Source of the DNA: Ornithinimicrobium sediminis
GTDB taxonomy: Bacteria; Actinomycetota; Actinomycetes; Actinomycetales; Dermatophilaceae
Direction: 5' to 3'
NCBI RefSeq assembly: GCF_021272345.1
Contig: NZ_JAJSDQ010000001.1
Coordinates: 558,001-622,000 of the forward strand
Length of the DNA: 64,000 nucleotides
Of this stretch, positions 41,852 through 51,969 are shown piece by piece. The notes under the pieces were generated by a model that had not been told where the DNA came from, did not search any database, and saw only the letters and a program-made list of their open reading frames with translations. Made by a program: the position numbers and the translations under genes. The first letter of the stretch is position 1. Each line of letters begins with the position of its first letter.

Positions 41852-42835
41852 TCAGACCCCCGAGTAGCTGTGGAAGCCCACGAAGAACAGGTTGACGACC
41901 GTGTAGTTGATGACCACGCAGGCGAAGCCGGCGATGGCCAGCCAGGTGGACCGGCGGGTCGTCCAGCCGGTGGTGGCACGGGCGTGCAGGTATGCGGCGT
42001 ACACGGCCCAGATGACGAACGTCCAGACCTCCTTGGGGTCCCACCCCCAGTAGCGTCCCCAGGCCTGCTCGGCCCAGATGGCACCGGCCACCAGGGTGAA
42101 CGTCCACAGCGGGAAGGCCACGATGTGCAGGCCGTAGGTCAGCCGCTCCAGGACGGCCGCCCTGGGCAGGGCGGCCAGCCAGCCGGTCACCGCCCCGTCG
42201 GCGGCCCGCTCCTCCGCACGGTCGCGCAGGAGGTAGAGCACCGCGGTGGCGAAGCCGATGATGAACAGCCCGACGGTGGCCGTGGCGACGGTGACGTGGA
42301 TGACCAGCCAGATGCTGTTGAGCGCCGGCAGCAGCTGGGACGCCTCGGTGTACCACGCGACCATCGCCACCCCGAGGGTCAGCAGCACCGGGGTGACCAC
42401 GAAGAGCCCGAGCCAGAGCAGGTCGCGCCGCAGCGCCCAGACGCCGTAGATGACCAGGACGAACGCGCAGGTGACGACGGCGAACTCGTACATGTTGCCC
42501 AGCGGTGCCCGGTTGACCGAGACACCGCGCAGCACGGCGGCCACACTGACCAGGAACGCCGCGAGCAGTGTCAGCTGCAGCCCGGTGACCCCCCAGCGGC
42601 GGCTCGAGGGCGCCCCGCCGGTGTCCGGGGGGCTGACCGTGGCGACCGCCGCCCCGCCGCCCTCGGCCTGGGCACCGACGGTCGTGCCCTCCCGGTCGGC
42701 CCGGTGGGTCGAGGCACCCGAGCGGGAGGCGTTCACGGCCAGGTGCAGCGCGAAGGCGACCATCGCCACGGCGAGCACCGCGATGGTGGCCCACACGCCG
42801 ATGTCGGAGGCTGCGGCAAGGGTCTCGTCGGTCAT
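41852..42835 (-). CDS. ccsB: Cytochrome c biogenesis protein CcsB (CcsA/ResC family haem handler)
   Basis: The 327-residue protein has about eight helices. It carries the tryptophan-rich WWD-type haem-binding motif WGRYWGWDPKEVWTFVIWAVYAAYLHAR near the end, flanked by conserved His residues (HVTVATATVGLF and the final helices). With ResB it forms the system II cytochrome c synthase that delivers haem across the membrane. It overlaps resB by four bases (ATGA). Confidence 0.93.
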   Translation of the reverse strand: MTDETLAAASDIGVWATIAVLAVAMVAFALHLAVNASRSGASTHRADREGTTVGAQAEGGGAAVATVSPPDTGGAPSSRRWGVTGLQLTLLAAFLVSVAAVLRGVSVNRAPLGNMYEFAVVTCAFVLVIYGVWALRRDLLWLGLFVVTPVLLTLGVAMVAWYTEASQLLPALNSIWLVIHVTVATATVGLFIIGFATAVLYLLRDRAEERAADGAVTGWLAALPRAAVLERLTYGLHIVAFPLWTFTLVAGAIWAEQAWGRYWGWDPKEVWTFVIWAVYAAYLHARATTGWTTRRSTWLAIAGFACVVINYTVVNLFFVGFHSYSGV

Positions 42836-44451
42836 CTCTCGTCCTTCGTCGATGTCGCACCCTGGAGCCGGTCGCGAATCTCCTCGCTGACCCGGTCGAC
42901 CAGGTCCTGCAGTCCGGGATCGGTGCCCTTGACGAGCCCCGCGACGGTGATCTCAGTATGCCGTCCGCTCTCGTCGGCGCTGTCGCCGACCCGGACGTAG
43001 AGGCGCCGGCGACGGACGGCGAGCATGGCGACCAGCCCGGCCATCGCCGTGACCGAGAAGACCAGCACCGGCAGGCGGCCCGGGTCGTAGCGCATGACCA
43101 GGCCTCCCCAGCGCAGCACACCCTCCAGCGTCACCGTGCCGCGCCCCCCGGGGAGGGCCTCGGTCTGCCCGGGTGAGAGCAGGATCTGCACCTGCTCACC
43201 GGCGTCGTCGTAGACCGGGTCCATGCCGCTCACGTCCAGGGCGTAGACCGACTGCGGCACGCCCTCGGGGAAGAGGTCCCCTTCGTAGACCCCGAGTGCC
43301 AGGGCAGGGTTGGCCAGGTCGGGGAAGTCGGAGGTGGGCCCCAGCTCGGGGTCGAAGCGCACGGTCGGCAGGAAGGCACCGTAGAAGCCGATCTCCGGGT
43401 CCGCCCCCGCGACCTTGACGGCCCCGGTGGAGGTGTAGTTGTCGTCCTGCGGCAGGAAGGGCACCGCGTCGGAGAAGAGCACCTCCCCCGCGGCGTCCCG
43501 CACGGTGACGATCGGGGCGTAGCCGTTGCCGAGCAGGAAGACGGAGGTGCGGCGCAGCGACAGCGGGTCGTTGACCGCGAGCCGGTCGCCGACCTCCGGC
43601 TCCCCCGGTGCCGGCGCAGTGCTGACCCTCGCCTCGAACAGGCGGGGTGACCCGAACTGCGCGTTGTCGGTGTCGGACTCGAAGCGCACGTCCAGCTCGT
43701 CGAGACGCAGCGTGAACGGCTCGATGGCGTTCATGTCGACCAGGGGCCCGGGCTGCACGGTGTCGTAGGCGGCCACGCTGGAGGTGAACTGCTGCCCCTC
43801 GGGCAGGATCACCTCGGCCCGCCACCCCCACAGGTGGCCGACGGCGACCGAGACGATGACCCCGAGCAGGCTGATGTGGAAGACGAGGTTGCCGGTCTCC
43901 CGCAGGTAGCCGCCCTCGGCCGCGACGTCCCGGGCTCCCGGCTCGGCCGGGCGAAGACGGAACCGGTGCCGGCGCAGCACGGCCCGCGCCACGGCGACGG
44001 CCTCCTCGGGGGTCGCCTCGGTCGTCGTCCGGTGGTGGGTGGGCAGACGGTGCAGGCGTCTCGGGGTCTCCGGGGGCGGTGTGCGCATCCCCTGCCAGTG
44101 CTGTCGGGTGCGCGGGATGATGCAGCCCACGAGCGAGACCATGAGCAGCAGGTAGATCGCCGCGAACCAGGGTGAGGCGTAGACGTCGAACATCCCGAGG
44201 CGGTCCAGCCACGGTCCGAGCTCGGGGTTGTCGCGCAGGTACTGGTTGACCCGCACAGGGTCGACCCCGCGCTGCGGCCAGATCGAGCCGGGCACGGCCG
44301 CCACGGCCAGCAGCAGCAGAAGCGCCAGCGCGGTGCGCATGCTGGTGAGCTGACGCCAGCCCCAGCGCAGCCAGCCGACGGGCCCCAGCCGCGGCTGCAC
44401 GACGCCCGGGCGCTCGCCGGCCTGCGGGGGGGTCTGCTCCTCGACCGCCAT
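42832..44451 (-). CDS. resB: Cytochrome c biogenesis protein ResB
   Basis: The 539-residue protein starts at an ATG sharing one base with the ccdA stop (TGATG). It has ResB topology: helix 1 at LTSMRTALALLLLLAVAAVPGSIWPQ, helix 2 at WFAAIYLLLMVSLVGCIIPR, then helix 3 near NLVFHISLLGVIVSVAVGHLWGWR. A large extracytoplasmic domain of about 250 residues follows, and a last helix LPVLVFSVTAMAGLVAML. It is the partner of CcsB in system II haem attachment. Confidence 0.94.
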   Translation of the reverse strand: MAVEEQTPPQAGERPGVVQPRLGPVGWLRWGWRQLTSMRTALALLLLLAVAAVPGSIWPQRGVDPVRVNQYLRDNPELGPWLDRLGMFDVYASPWFAAIYLLLMVSLVGCIIPRTRQHWQGMRTPPPETPRRLHRLPTHHRTTTEATPEEAVAVARAVLRRHRFRLRPAEPGARDVAAEGGYLRETGNLVFHISLLGVIVSVAVGHLWGWRAEVILPEGQQFTSSVAAYDTVQPGPLVDMNAIEPFTLRLDELDVRFESDTDNAQFGSPRLFEARVSTAPAPGEPEVGDRLAVNDPLSLRRTSVFLLGNGYAPIVTVRDAAGEVLFSDAVPFLPQDDNYTSTGAVKVAGADPEIGFYGAFLPTVRFDPELGPTSDFPDLANPALALGVYEGDLFPEGVPQSVYALDVSGMDPVYDDAGEQVQILLSPGQTEALPGGRGTVTLEGVLRWGGLVMRYDPGRLPVLVFSVTAMAGLVAMLAVRRRRLYVRVGDSADESGRHTEITVAGLVKGTDPGLQDLVDRVSEEIRDRLQGATSTKDER

Positions 44452-45197
44452 CAGATCACCGTCTCGAAGGAGGAGGTGAGCCGGCTCTGGATCCACACGG
44501 TGACGTCCTCCCAGATGCCCAGGACCATGAGCAGGCCCAGGACGAGGAGCAGCACGGCCGAGCCCCGCTGGATGGCGGCGTGGTGGCGTCGCAGCGCCTT
44601 GGAGCCGCTGGTCACCCAGCCGGCTCCCGCCGCGACCAGCAGAAAGGGCAGCCCCAGGCCGACGCAGTAGGCCACCGCCAGCAGCACGGCCCGCAGCACG
44701 ACCCCGTCGGTCGGCGCGAGAGAGGCACCCAGGGTCTGGATCGCGGCCAGCGCCGGCCCGGTGCAGGCGCTGAAGCCCAGGCCGAACGCGACGCCGAGCA
44801 GGGGGGCGCCGACGATCCCCGCCGAGGGGCGCCAGCGCACCTGCCAGGCGGTGGCCTCGGGTCGCAGCATGAGCACGCCCAGGACCAGCACGATGACCCC
44901 GCCCACCCGCAGCAGCAGGCCCTGGTGCTCCTGCAGCAGCAGCCCGAAGGAGGAGAGCACCACGCTCATGGCGATGAAGACCGCGCTGAAGCCCGCGACG
45001 AAGAGGGCCGCACCGAGCACCAGGCGTGCCCGCACGGGGTCGCGGTCCGTGCCGGTGGTGGCGCTCATCCCGCTGACGTAGCCGAGGAAGCCCGGCACGA
45101 GGGGCAGCACACAGGGCGAGGCGAAGGAGACCAGCCCGGCGAGCGCGGCGACCGCGAGCGCCCCGAGCAGTGGTCCGCTGAGGACGAGTTCGCTCAC
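44451..45197 (-). CDS. ccdA: Thiol-disulfide transporter CcdA
   Basis: The 248-residue protein has six helices with the paired redox cysteines Cys29 (FASPCVLPLVPGFLGYVSG) and Cys145 (FSACTGPALAAI). It passes reducing equivalents from cytoplasmic thioredoxin to ResA. The GTG start overlaps the resA stop (GTGA) and the stop abuts resB, so stoichiometric translation is likely. It is a single-domain relative of the larger fused protein at 14468. Confidence 0.95.
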   Translation of the reverse strand: MSELVLSGPLLGALAVAALAGLVSFASPCVLPLVPGFLGYVSGMSATTGTDRDPVRARLVLGAALFVAGFSAVFIAMSVVLSSFGLLLQEHQGLLLRVGGVIVLVLGVLMLRPEATAWQVRWRPSAGIVGAPLLGVAFGLGFSACTGPALAAIQTLGASLAPTDGVVLRAVLLAVAYCVGLGLPFLLVAAGAGWVTSGSKALRRHHAAIQRGSAVLLLVLGLLMVLGIWEDVTVWIQSRLTSSFETVI

Positions 45198-45775
45198 GAT
45201 TCGGCCAGCACGTCCTCGACCAGCCCGCGCAGGGTGGTGGCGTCGACCTGGCCCAGCACCCGGGCGGCCACATGACCCTCGGGGTCCAGCACCAGGGTGC
45301 TGGGGCGGGCGTTGGCGAGCCCCTGCAGCTGCAGCAGGGTCTGGCCGCCGTCGTCCTCCAGCGAGGGGTAGCTGACGCCCTTGGCCTCCTGGAACGCCAG
45401 CGCGGTGGGGACGCTGTCGCGGTGGTTGACCCCGATGAAGTCGACCGGCTCACCTGCCTCGGTGAGCTCGCTGTACACCTGCTCCAGGTCCGGGGCCTCC
45501 GCCTTGCACGGCCCGCACCACGAGCCCCATACGTTCACCACGACCACCTGGCCGCGGACGTCGTCGGTGCTCCATGGGTCGCCCTCCAAGGTGGTGCCCG
45601 AGATGTCCATGACGATGTCGCGCTCGGCTGTGTCGATGAGCTCGACACTGCCGTCGCCGGCGATGTAGCCCTTGTTGTCTCCCTGCCTGGCCTGCTCGGC
45701 GATCGTGTCCCCGGTCCCGCTGCAGCCGGAGAGGACGAGTGCACCGGCCGCCGCCAGGAGCGCTGCGCGCCTCAT
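45194..45775 (-). CDS. resA: ResA-like thiol-disulfide oxidoreductase lipoprotein
   Basis: The 193-residue protein has a lipobox at VLSGC (Cys18), so it is membrane-anchored outside the cell. The TlpA/ResA domain has Cys87-Gly-Pro-Cys90 in VNVWGSWCGPCKAEAP and the cis-Pro segment NARPSTLVLDPEG. It keeps apocytochrome CXXCH cysteines reduced for haem attachment by ResB/CcsB. It is coupled by four-base overlaps to both neighbours. Confidence 0.94.
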   Translation of the reverse strand: MRRAALLAAAGALVLSGCSGTGDTIAEQARQGDNKGYIAGDGSVELIDTAERDIVMDISGTTLEGDPWSTDDVRGQVVVVNVWGSWCGPCKAEAPDLEQVYSELTEAGEPVDFIGVNHRDSVPTALAFQEAKGVSYPSLEDDGGQTLLQLQGLANARPSTLVLDPEGHVAARVLGQVDATTLRGLVEDVLAES

Positions 45776-46419
45776 GCCCCTGCGCCCGGGCGGGCCATCG
45801 GCAGCAGCGGGGAGGCGGGTTCGCTGTAGGTCAGCTCCACCGGCTCGTCCCCGACGTAGCGGATCGAGGTGACCGAGGCCAGCGTGCACTCGCGCTTGCG
45901 GGGGTCGTGGAAGAGGACGCGGCCCTCGAGCCGGCGACGCAGCGTCACCACAGGCAGCTGGTGCGAGACCAGCACCGCCTCGTGGCCCCGGGCCACGGCC
46001 CGCGCCGCACCGACCGCGGCGAGCATCCGAGCGGCGATCGTCCTGTAGCCCTCTCCCCAGCTCGGCAGCAGCGGGTTGATGAGCAGCAGCCAGTTGGCCG
46101 GCCGGGTGATGGCTCCGCCGGGACCACCGACGACCATGCCCTCGAACTTGTTCTCGGACTCGATGAGCCGCACGTCGGTGGCGACCGGCAGGCCGAGCCG
46201 CTCCCCGATGGGTCGGGCGGTCTGCTGTGCCCGCTCCAGGGGCGAGGACACGACGTGCACGACGTCGCGCCCGGCGAGATGGTCGGCCGTCATCTCTGCC
46301 ATCCGGACCCCGAGGTCGGAGAGGTGGTAGCCCGGCAGGCGGCCGTAGAGGACCCCCTCGGGGTTGTGGACCTCACCATGGCGGACGACGTGGATCACGG
46401 TGGTCGGTGCGCCGCTCAT
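45772..46419 (-). CDS. Histidine phosphatase (phosphoglycerate-mutase-like) family protein
   Basis: The 215-residue protein has the RHG motif [13 protein letters not shown] and the second active-site region [14 protein letters not shown] later [11 protein letters not shown] segment precedes the second catalytic His in [12 protein letters not shown]. The substrate is not evident. Its place between hemL and resA is shared by many actinobacteria, and the four-base overlaps on both sides show that it is part of the haem/cytochrome operon. Confidence 0.9.
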   Translation of the reverse strand: MSGAPTTVIHVVRHGEVHNPEGVLYGRLPGYHLSDLGVRMAEMTADHLAGRDVVHVVSSPLERAQQTARPIGERLGLPVATDVRLIESENKFEGMVVGGPGGAITRPANWLLLINPLLPSWGEGYRTIAARMLAAVGAARAVARGHEAVLVSHQLPVVTLRRRLEGRVLFHDPRKRECTLASVTSIRYVGDEPVELTYSEPASPLLPMARPGAGA

Positions 46420-47774
46420 GCAGGCGATCTTCCCATGTCAACCTGAGCGATCTCTGCGGCGGAGGCGTGGATCGCACCCACCACGTGGTCGACGGCCGTG
46501 TCGTCGTGTGCGGCGCTGACGAACCACGACTCGTAGCAGCTGGGCGGCAGATGCACGCCCCGGCGCAGCATCGCGTGGAAGAAGCGGCCGTATGCGGCGG
46601 CGTCCTGCTCCTTCGCCTCGCCGAAGTCGCGCACCCGGCCCTCCCGGAAGAAGACGCTGAACATCGAGCCCGCCCACTGGATGCGGTGCGGCATTGAGTG
46701 CCGGGTGAACGCCTCCGCAACCGCGTCGGCCAGCGCGTGCGCGACGACGTCGAGCCGCTCGTAGACCTCGGGTGTGCACCCGCGCAGCGTCGCCAGGCCC
46801 GCCGCGGAGGCCACCGGGTTCCCGGAGAGCGTGCCGGCCTGGTAGACGGGGCCGTCGGGGGCCAGCATCGCCATCACGTCGGCCCGTCCGCCGAACGCGG
46901 CGGTCGGGAAGCCCCCGCCCATGACCTTGCCGAAGGTGAACAGGTCGGGAGCCCCTGTCGCGTACGGGCCCTCCACCCCGAACCAGCCCGACGGGCTGCA
47001 CCGGAAGCCGGTCATGACCTCGTCGGAGATCAGCAGTGCGCCGTGCGCCCGGGTGACGCGCAGCAGCGCCTCGGTGAACCCCGGCTCCGGCGGGACGACA
47101 CCCATGTTGCCGGCGGCTGCCTCGGTGATGACGGCCGCGATCTCGTCACCGCGCTCGGCGAACGCCGCCTCCAGAGCGGCGACGTCGTTGTAGGGCAGCA
47201 CGATGGTCTCGCCCGCGCTCGAGGCGGGCACTCCCGGGGAGTCCGGCAGGGCGAAGGTCGCCACCCCCGAGCCCGCGGAGGCGAGCAGCGCGTCGACGTG
47301 CCCGTGGTAGCAGCCGGCGAACTTCACCACCGCCGACCTGCCGGTGAACCCCCGGGCCACCCGCAGCGCGCTCATCGTGGCCTCGGTGCCGGAGTTGACC
47401 AGGCGCACGGAGGCCACGGGCTCGACGCGGTGCACGATCTCCTCGGCCAGCAGCACCTCGCGCTCGGTGGGCGTGCCGAAGCTGAACCCGTCGGCCGCGG
47501 CCTCCCGCACGGCTGCGAGGACGTCGGGGTGGGCGTGCCCGAGGATCATCGGGCCCCAGGAGCAGATGAGGTCGACGTAGCGACGACCGTCGGCGTCCTC
47601 CAGCCAGGGTCCCCGGCCCCGACGCATGAAGCGTGGGGCTCCGCCGACCGACCTGAACGCCCGCACCGGGGAGTTGACGCCCCCGGGGATCACCCGGCGG
47701 GCCTGCTCGAGCAGGGCCTCGGAGCGGGGCGCCTCGTCGGGGTAGGGCGGGGTGCGGGTGGGGTCGGTGCTCAT
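46416..47774 (-). CDS. hemL: Glutamate-1-semialdehyde 2,1-aminomutase
   Basis: The 452-residue protein is a class III aminotransferase. The substrate-gating [13 protein letters not shown] opening, [35 protein letters not shown] and the PLP Lys283 in [18 protein letters not shown] are all present. It converts glutamate-1-semialdehyde to 5-aminolevulinate, following HemA in the C5 pathway. GGAGAG precedes the chosen ATG; a GTG five codons upstream is an alternative. Confidence 0.96.
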   Translation of the reverse strand: MSTDPTRTPPYPDEAPRSEALLEQARRVIPGGVNSPVRAFRSVGGAPRFMRRGRGPWLEDADGRRYVDLICSWGPMILGHAHPDVLAAVREAAADGFSFGTPTEREVLLAEEIVHRVEPVASVRLVNSGTEATMSALRVARGFTGRSAVVKFAGCYHGHVDALLASAGSGVATFALPDSPGVPASSAGETIVLPYNDVAALEAAFAERGDEIAAVITEAAAGNMGVVPPEPGFTEALLRVTRAHGALLISDEVMTGFRCSPSGWFGVEGPYATGAPDLFTFGKVMGGGFPTAAFGGRADVMAMLAPDGPVYQAGTLSGNPVASAAGLATLRGCTPEVYERLDVVAHALADAVAEAFTRHSMPHRIQWAGSMFSVFFREGRVRDFGEAKEQDAAAYGRFFHAMLRRGVHLPPSCYESWFVSAAHDDTAVDHVVGAIHASAAEIAQVDMGRSPA

Positions 47775-47793
47775 GCTCTCCAGTCTCACAGCC

Positions 47794-48321
47794 TCAGAAC
47801 GCGTCGGCGCCCTGGGAGGGGCTCGTGCGGTTGGCCACGATGACGCGTCGCATCACCTCGCCGACCACCTCGAGCTCCCCGGGGGACATCAGGTCCACCA
47901 GGCCGGCGCGCACGCTGGCCACGTGGATGGGGGCCATGGTGTCCAGCAGCGCCTGGCCTGCGGCGGTCAGATGCAGGTCGACCCCGCGGCCGTCCTCGCG
48001 GATCCTGCGACGCTCGACCAGCCCCAGCCGCTCCAGCCGGGTGGCGGTGTGCGTCAGCCGGCTGCGGGACTGCACGACGCGGTCGGCCAGCGCCGACATG
48101 CGCAGCCGTCTGCCCGGGGCCTCGGAGACCATCGAGAGGATCTCGTACTCCCCCATCCGCATCCCGTGCTGCGCCAGTGCCGCCTCCAGGGCCTCCGTCA
48201 GCAGGTAGCTCCCGCGCAGGAAGGCCCGCCAGGTGGCCTGCTCCAGCTCGTCGAGCCAGGGCACGTCGTCGCCGCGCGGGGAGGCCGGGACGACGGCCGG
48301 ACCGGCGCCGTCGTCACTCAT
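47794..48321 (-). CDS. MarR family regulator inside the haem operon
   Basis: The 175-residue protein has a winged-helix domain ([43 protein letters not shown]) and the wing [19 protein letters not shown] with D-x-R. The start overlaps the hemB stop by four bases (ATGA) and hemL follows 19 bases later. A regulator in the middle of a haem operon could feed back on the operon or act in trans; no palindrome is evident beside it. Confidence 0.9.
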   Translation of the reverse strand: MSDDGAGPAVVPASPRGDDVPWLDELEQATWRAFLRGSYLLTEALEAALAQHGMRMGEYEILSMVSEAPGRRLRMSALADRVVQSRSRLTHTATRLERLGLVERRRIREDGRGVDLHLTAAGQALLDTMAPIHVASVRAGLVDLMSPGELEVVGEVMRRVIVANRTSPSQGADAF

Positions 48322-49313
48322 GAGGGGTCCCGGCCGGCGAGCAGCCGTGCGGCTACCTGCGCGTAGTAGGTGAGCACGACCTGGGCGCCCGCCCGGTGGA
48401 CGGCGGTGAGGGCCTCCAGCACGGTGCGGTCCCGGTCCAGCCAGCCCAGGCGGGCCGCGGCCTCGATCTGCGCGTACTCCCCCGAGACCTGGTAGGCGGC
48501 GACCGGGACGTCGCTCACGGCCGCCACATCGCTGAGCACGTCCAGGTAGGGCAGCGCGGGCTTGACCATGACCATGTCGGCGCCCTCCTCCAGGTCCAGC
48601 CGCAGCTCGCGCAGCGACTCGGTGCGGTTGCCCGGGTCCTGCTGGTAGGTCGCACGGTCGCCGCGCAGGGTCGACCCGACGGCCTCGCGGAAGGGGCCGT
48701 AGTAGGCCGAGGCGTACTTCGCGGTGTAGGCGAGGACCGCGACGTCCTGGTGGCCCGCGGCGTCGAGGGCCTCACGCACCACCCGCACCTGGCCGTCCAT
48801 CATCCCGCTGGGTCCCACCACGTGGGCACCGGCACGGGCCTGGGCCACCGCCATGTCGGCATACCGCCCGAGGGTGGCGTCGTTGTCGACCGCACCGTGC
48901 TCGTCCAGCACGCCGCAGTGACCGTGGTCGGTGAACTCGTCCAGGCACAGGTCGGCCATGAGGACGGTGCTGTCACCGAGCTCGGCACGCAGGTCGGTCA
49001 GGGCCACGTTGAGGATGCCGGCAGGGTCCGTGCCGCCCGAGCCGGTGGCGTCCCGGTGTCGGGGCACCCCGAAGACCATGATCCCGCCCACGCCGGCGGA
49101 CACCGCGTCGGTGGCGGCCCGGAGCAGCGAGTCACGCGTGTGCTGCACGACGCCGGGCATCGAGGTGACCGGCACCGGCTCCTCGATGCCTTCGCGGACG
49201 AAGACGGGCAGCACGAGGTCGGCGGCCGAGAGCCTGGTCTCCCGGACCAGCCGCCGCATCGCGGGGGTGGTCCGCAGCCGACGCGGGCGGTGGTGTGGCA
49301 GCGGGATGCTCAC
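48318..49313 (-). CDS. hemB: Porphobilinogen synthase (5-aminolevulinate dehydratase)
   Basis: The 331-residue protein starts at a GTG. It is a TIM barrel with the Schiff-base lysines in [19 protein letters not shown] and [14 protein letters not shown], and the metal-site segment [19 protein letters not shown], where only some of the zinc cysteines are present (C and H mixture), suggesting a Mg-influenced type. It condenses two ALA molecules. It is coupled to cobA/hemD (GTGA) and marR (ATGA). Confidence 0.96.
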   Translation of the reverse strand: MSIPLPHHRPRRLRTTPAMRRLVRETRLSAADLVLPVFVREGIEEPVPVTSMPGVVQHTRDSLLRAATDAVSAGVGGIMVFGVPRHRDATGSGGTDPAGILNVALTDLRAELGDSTVLMADLCLDEFTDHGHCGVLDEHGAVDNDATLGRYADMAVAQARAGAHVVGPSGMMDGQVRVVREALDAAGHQDVAVLAYTAKYASAYYGPFREAVGSTLRGDRATYQQDPGNRTESLRELRLDLEEGADMVMVKPALPYLDVLSDVAAVSDVPVAAYQVSGEYAQIEAAARLGWLDRDRTVLEALTAVHRAGAQVVLTYYAQVAARLLAGRDPS

Positions 49314-50965
49314 GCCCGGGCCTTGGCGGCGCCACGACGCCCCGCAGGCCGTCGCTGGCTCGGGCGCAGGACCTCCTCACCGGCCTCGGTGGCCGCGTCG
49401 GCCAGCTCCTGGGCGTGCGCGGCCAGCGCGTCGACCAGCGCGTCCGAGGACGCCTCCGGCGCGACGACGTCGACCCTCAGCCCGTGCTCCTCGGCGGTCC
49501 GGGCCGTGGCCGGTCCGATGCAGGCCACGACCGTGCAAGGGTGCGGCTTGCCCGCGATGCCCACGAGGTTGCGCACCGTGGAGGAGGAGGTGAAGCAGAC
49601 GGCGTCGAACTCCCCTCCCTTGATCGCCTCACGGACCGGCGCCGGCGGCGGGGTGGCCCGCACCGTGCGGTAGGCGGTGACGTCGTCGACCTCCCAGCCC
49701 ATCTCCTGCAAGCCCGCGACGAGCGTCTCGGTGGCGATGTCGGCGCGCGGCAGGAAGACCCGGTTGATGGGGTCGAGCACCTCGTCGAAGGGCGGCCAGA
49801 CCTCGAGCAGGCCGCGCGCCGACTGCTCCTGGTCGGGCAGCAGGTCCGGCTCCAGGCCCCACTCGCGCAGCGCCTGCGCAGTGACCCCGCCGACGGCGGC
49901 GATCTTCAGCCCGGCGAACGCCCGGGCGTCGAGCCCGACCTCGACGAACTTCTCCCGCACCGCACGGACGGCGTTGACCGAGGTGAAGCCGATCCACTCG
50001 TAGCGACCGGTCACCAGCCCCTTGATGGCCTTGTCCATCTGCTGTGGGGTGCGGGGAGGCTCGACGCTGATGGTCGGGACGACGGAGGAGGACGCGCCGT
50101 AGGAGGCGATCCGCTCGCACATCGGGCCGGCCTGGTCCTTGGTGCGCGGCACCAGGATGTTCCAGCCGAAGAGCGGCTTGGTCTCGTACCAGGACAGCTC
50201 CTCGCGCAGCGCGACCTGCTCACCGACCACCGCGACGGTGACGTGGGCCAGCGGCTCCTCGCGCAGGGCGTCCAGGGCCTGGGCCAGGGTCAGCACCGTC
50301 GTGTGCTGGGTGACCGTCGTGCCGTGCTCGGTCAGCGCCACCGGCGTCTGCGGGTCGCGCCCGGCGGAGGCGAGCCCGCTCAAGGCCCGATGCAGGTCCG
50401 TGGCCGCTCCGAGCACCACGACGGTGATGTCGTCGGCCACCGAGAGCGACCAGTCCGTGCGGCCGTCGCCGGCGTTGATCGTGTGCAGCTCGCGCACGCC
50501 CCGGCCGGTGAGCGGGACCCCGGCGTAGGCCGGCACCGACCAGGCCGTGCTGACACCCGGGACGATCTCGAAGGGGACACCTGCCTTGCTGCACGCGAGC
50601 GCCTCTGTCGCCAGGCCGCTGAAGGCGCTGGGGTCGCCGTTCATCAGCCGCACCACGAGGACCGAGCGGTCCTCGAAGCGACGTGCCGTGCGCACGACGA
50701 GCTTGGCGCGGGAGGAGGGGGTGAGGTGCTTGCCGCTGGACGTGTGGTGACCGTCGACCAGCTCGGCACCCTCCTTGGTGAACCGGGCGACCTGCTCGGC
50801 GCAGTGCAGCGAGTCGAGCAGCACCACGTCGGCCGTCGCCAGGTAGTCACGGGCCCGGACGGTCAGCAGACCCGGGTCACCGGGTCCTGCCCCGACGAAG
50901 GCCACCCTCGCCGAGGGGACAGCGCCGGCGGCGCCAGGGGTGGGGGCGGCGATGTGGGTGCTCAC
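49310..50965 (-). CDS. hemD: Fused uroporphyrinogen-III C-methyltransferase / uroporphyrinogen-III synthase
   Basis: The 551-residue protein starts at a GTG. Residues about 18-255 are a CobA/SumT-type SAM methyltransferase ([59 protein letters not shown]). Residues about 262-510 are a HemD domain ([64 protein letters not shown]). The tail is basic. One product therefore closes the tetrapyrrole ring and can divert it to sirohaem/cobalamin precursors. It is coupled to hemC and hemB by GTGA overlaps. Confidence 0.94.
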   Translation of the reverse strand: MSTHIAAPTPGAAGAVPSARVAFVGAGPGDPGLLTVRARDYLATADVVLLDSLHCAEQVARFTKEGAELVDGHHTSSGKHLTPSSRAKLVVRTARRFEDRSVLVVRLMNGDPSAFSGLATEALACSKAGVPFEIVPGVSTAWSVPAYAGVPLTGRGVRELHTINAGDGRTDWSLSVADDITVVVLGAATDLHRALSGLASAGRDPQTPVALTEHGTTVTQHTTVLTLAQALDALREEPLAHVTVAVVGEQVALREELSWYETKPLFGWNILVPRTKDQAGPMCERIASYGASSSVVPTISVEPPRTPQQMDKAIKGLVTGRYEWIGFTSVNAVRAVREKFVEVGLDARAFAGLKIAAVGGVTAQALREWGLEPDLLPDQEQSARGLLEVWPPFDEVLDPINRVFLPRADIATETLVAGLQEMGWEVDDVTAYRTVRATPPPAPVREAIKGGEFDAVCFTSSSTVRNLVGIAGKPHPCTVVACIGPATARTAEEHGLRVDVVAPEASSDALVDALAAHAQELADAATEAGEEVLRPSQRRPAGRRGAAKARA

Positions 50966-51969
50966 GAATCACGCTCCGTAGTGGGGGCCGACGGCGAGGT
51001 CCCGGAGGGCTCGTCGGCGGCGATGCGGTCCAGCAGGTCCTCGGCCAGGGCCCGGCCGAGCGCGACCGGGTCGGACCCGGTCCTCGCGTGGCGCAGCGAC
51101 CTGCCGCGCTGTGCCACGAAAGCAGTGAGCACCAGGCCGGTCGGGCCCGGGTGGGCGTGCGCGCCGATGGGAGCCGTGCAGCCGGCCTCCAGCCACTGCA
51201 GCAGGCTGCGCTCGGCGGTCACGCAGGCGCGGGTGTCGGGGTCGTCGAGACCGGCGCAGGCAGCCAGCACCTCGGCGTCGTCCGTGCGGCACTCCACCGC
51301 CAGGGCGCCCTGCCCCGGCGCCGGCAGCATCTGCTCCAGGTCGAGCAGCTCGGCCGCCTCGTCGATGCGACCCAGCCGCCGCAGCCCCGCCGCAGCCAGG
51401 ACCACGGCGTCGACCTCGCCGGAGTGCACCTTCGCGATGCGGGTGCCGACGTTGCCCCTGATGTCGACGACGCGCACCTGGGGGGCGAGCAGCTGCACCT
51501 GCGCGGCGCGACGGGGTGACCCGGTGCCGACCAGGGCACCGGCGGGCAGCTCGGCCAGCCCGCGGCCGCCCCGGGTGACCACCGCGTCGCGAGGGTCCTC
51601 CCGCTGCGGCAGACCCACCACGGACAGCCCCGGCTCGGGGGCGACGGGCAGGTCCTTGAGGGAGTGGACGGCCAGGTCGACCTCGCCGGAGCGCAGCGCG
51701 GTGCGCAGCGCCGAGGCGAAGACGCCTGTGCCGCCGATCTGGGTCAGGGGGGCGAGGTTGACGTCACCCTCGGTGCGCACCTCGACCAGCTCCACGTCGT
51801 GGCCGGCCTGACGCAGCCGCTCGGCCACCCAGGTGGACTGGGTGGAGGCCAGCGCGCTGCTGCGGGTGCCGAGGCGCAGCACCCGGTGCGCCGGACGGTG
51901 CTCGGCCCCGGGCACGCACTGCTGCTCGGCGGGGGTGAGCGGCGGGGTGTGCCGCAGCGAGGAGGTCAT
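50962..51969 (-). CDS. hemC: Hydroxymethylbilane synthase (porphobilinogen deaminase)
   Basis: The 335-residue protein has the family blocks VLRLGTRSSALASTQSTWVAE, VHSLKDLP and LVGTGSPRRAAQ, with IRGNVGTRIAKV, LPAPGQGALAVECR and the dipyrromethane-cofactor Cys264 in WLEAGCTAPIGAHA. It polymerises four porphobilinogens. The extra N-terminal 30 residues and the Ser/Thr/Pro-rich tail are outside the catalytic core. It is coupled to hemA by an ATGA overlap. Confidence 0.96.
   Translation of the reverse strand: MTSSLRHTPPLTPAEQQCVPGAEHRPAHRVLRLGTRSSALASTQSTWVAERLRQAGHDVELVEVRTEGDVNLAPLTQIGGTGVFASALRTALRSGEVDLAVHSLKDLPVAPEPGLSVVGLPQREDPRDAVVTRGGRGLAELPAGALVGTGSPRRAAQVQLLAPQVRVVDIRGNVGTRIAKVHSGEVDAVVLAAAGLRRLGRIDEAAELLDLEQMLPAPGQGALAVECRTDDAEVLAACAGLDDPDTRACVTAERSLLQWLEAGCTAPIGAHAHPGPTGLVLTAFVAQRGRSLRHARTGSDPVALGRALAEDLLDRIAADEPSGTSPSAPTTERDS

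Noticed and set aside
49295-51811. An 838-residue plus-strand open frame opposite the hem genes
   Set aside because: Antisense to hemB, cobA/hemD and hemC, with no family features.
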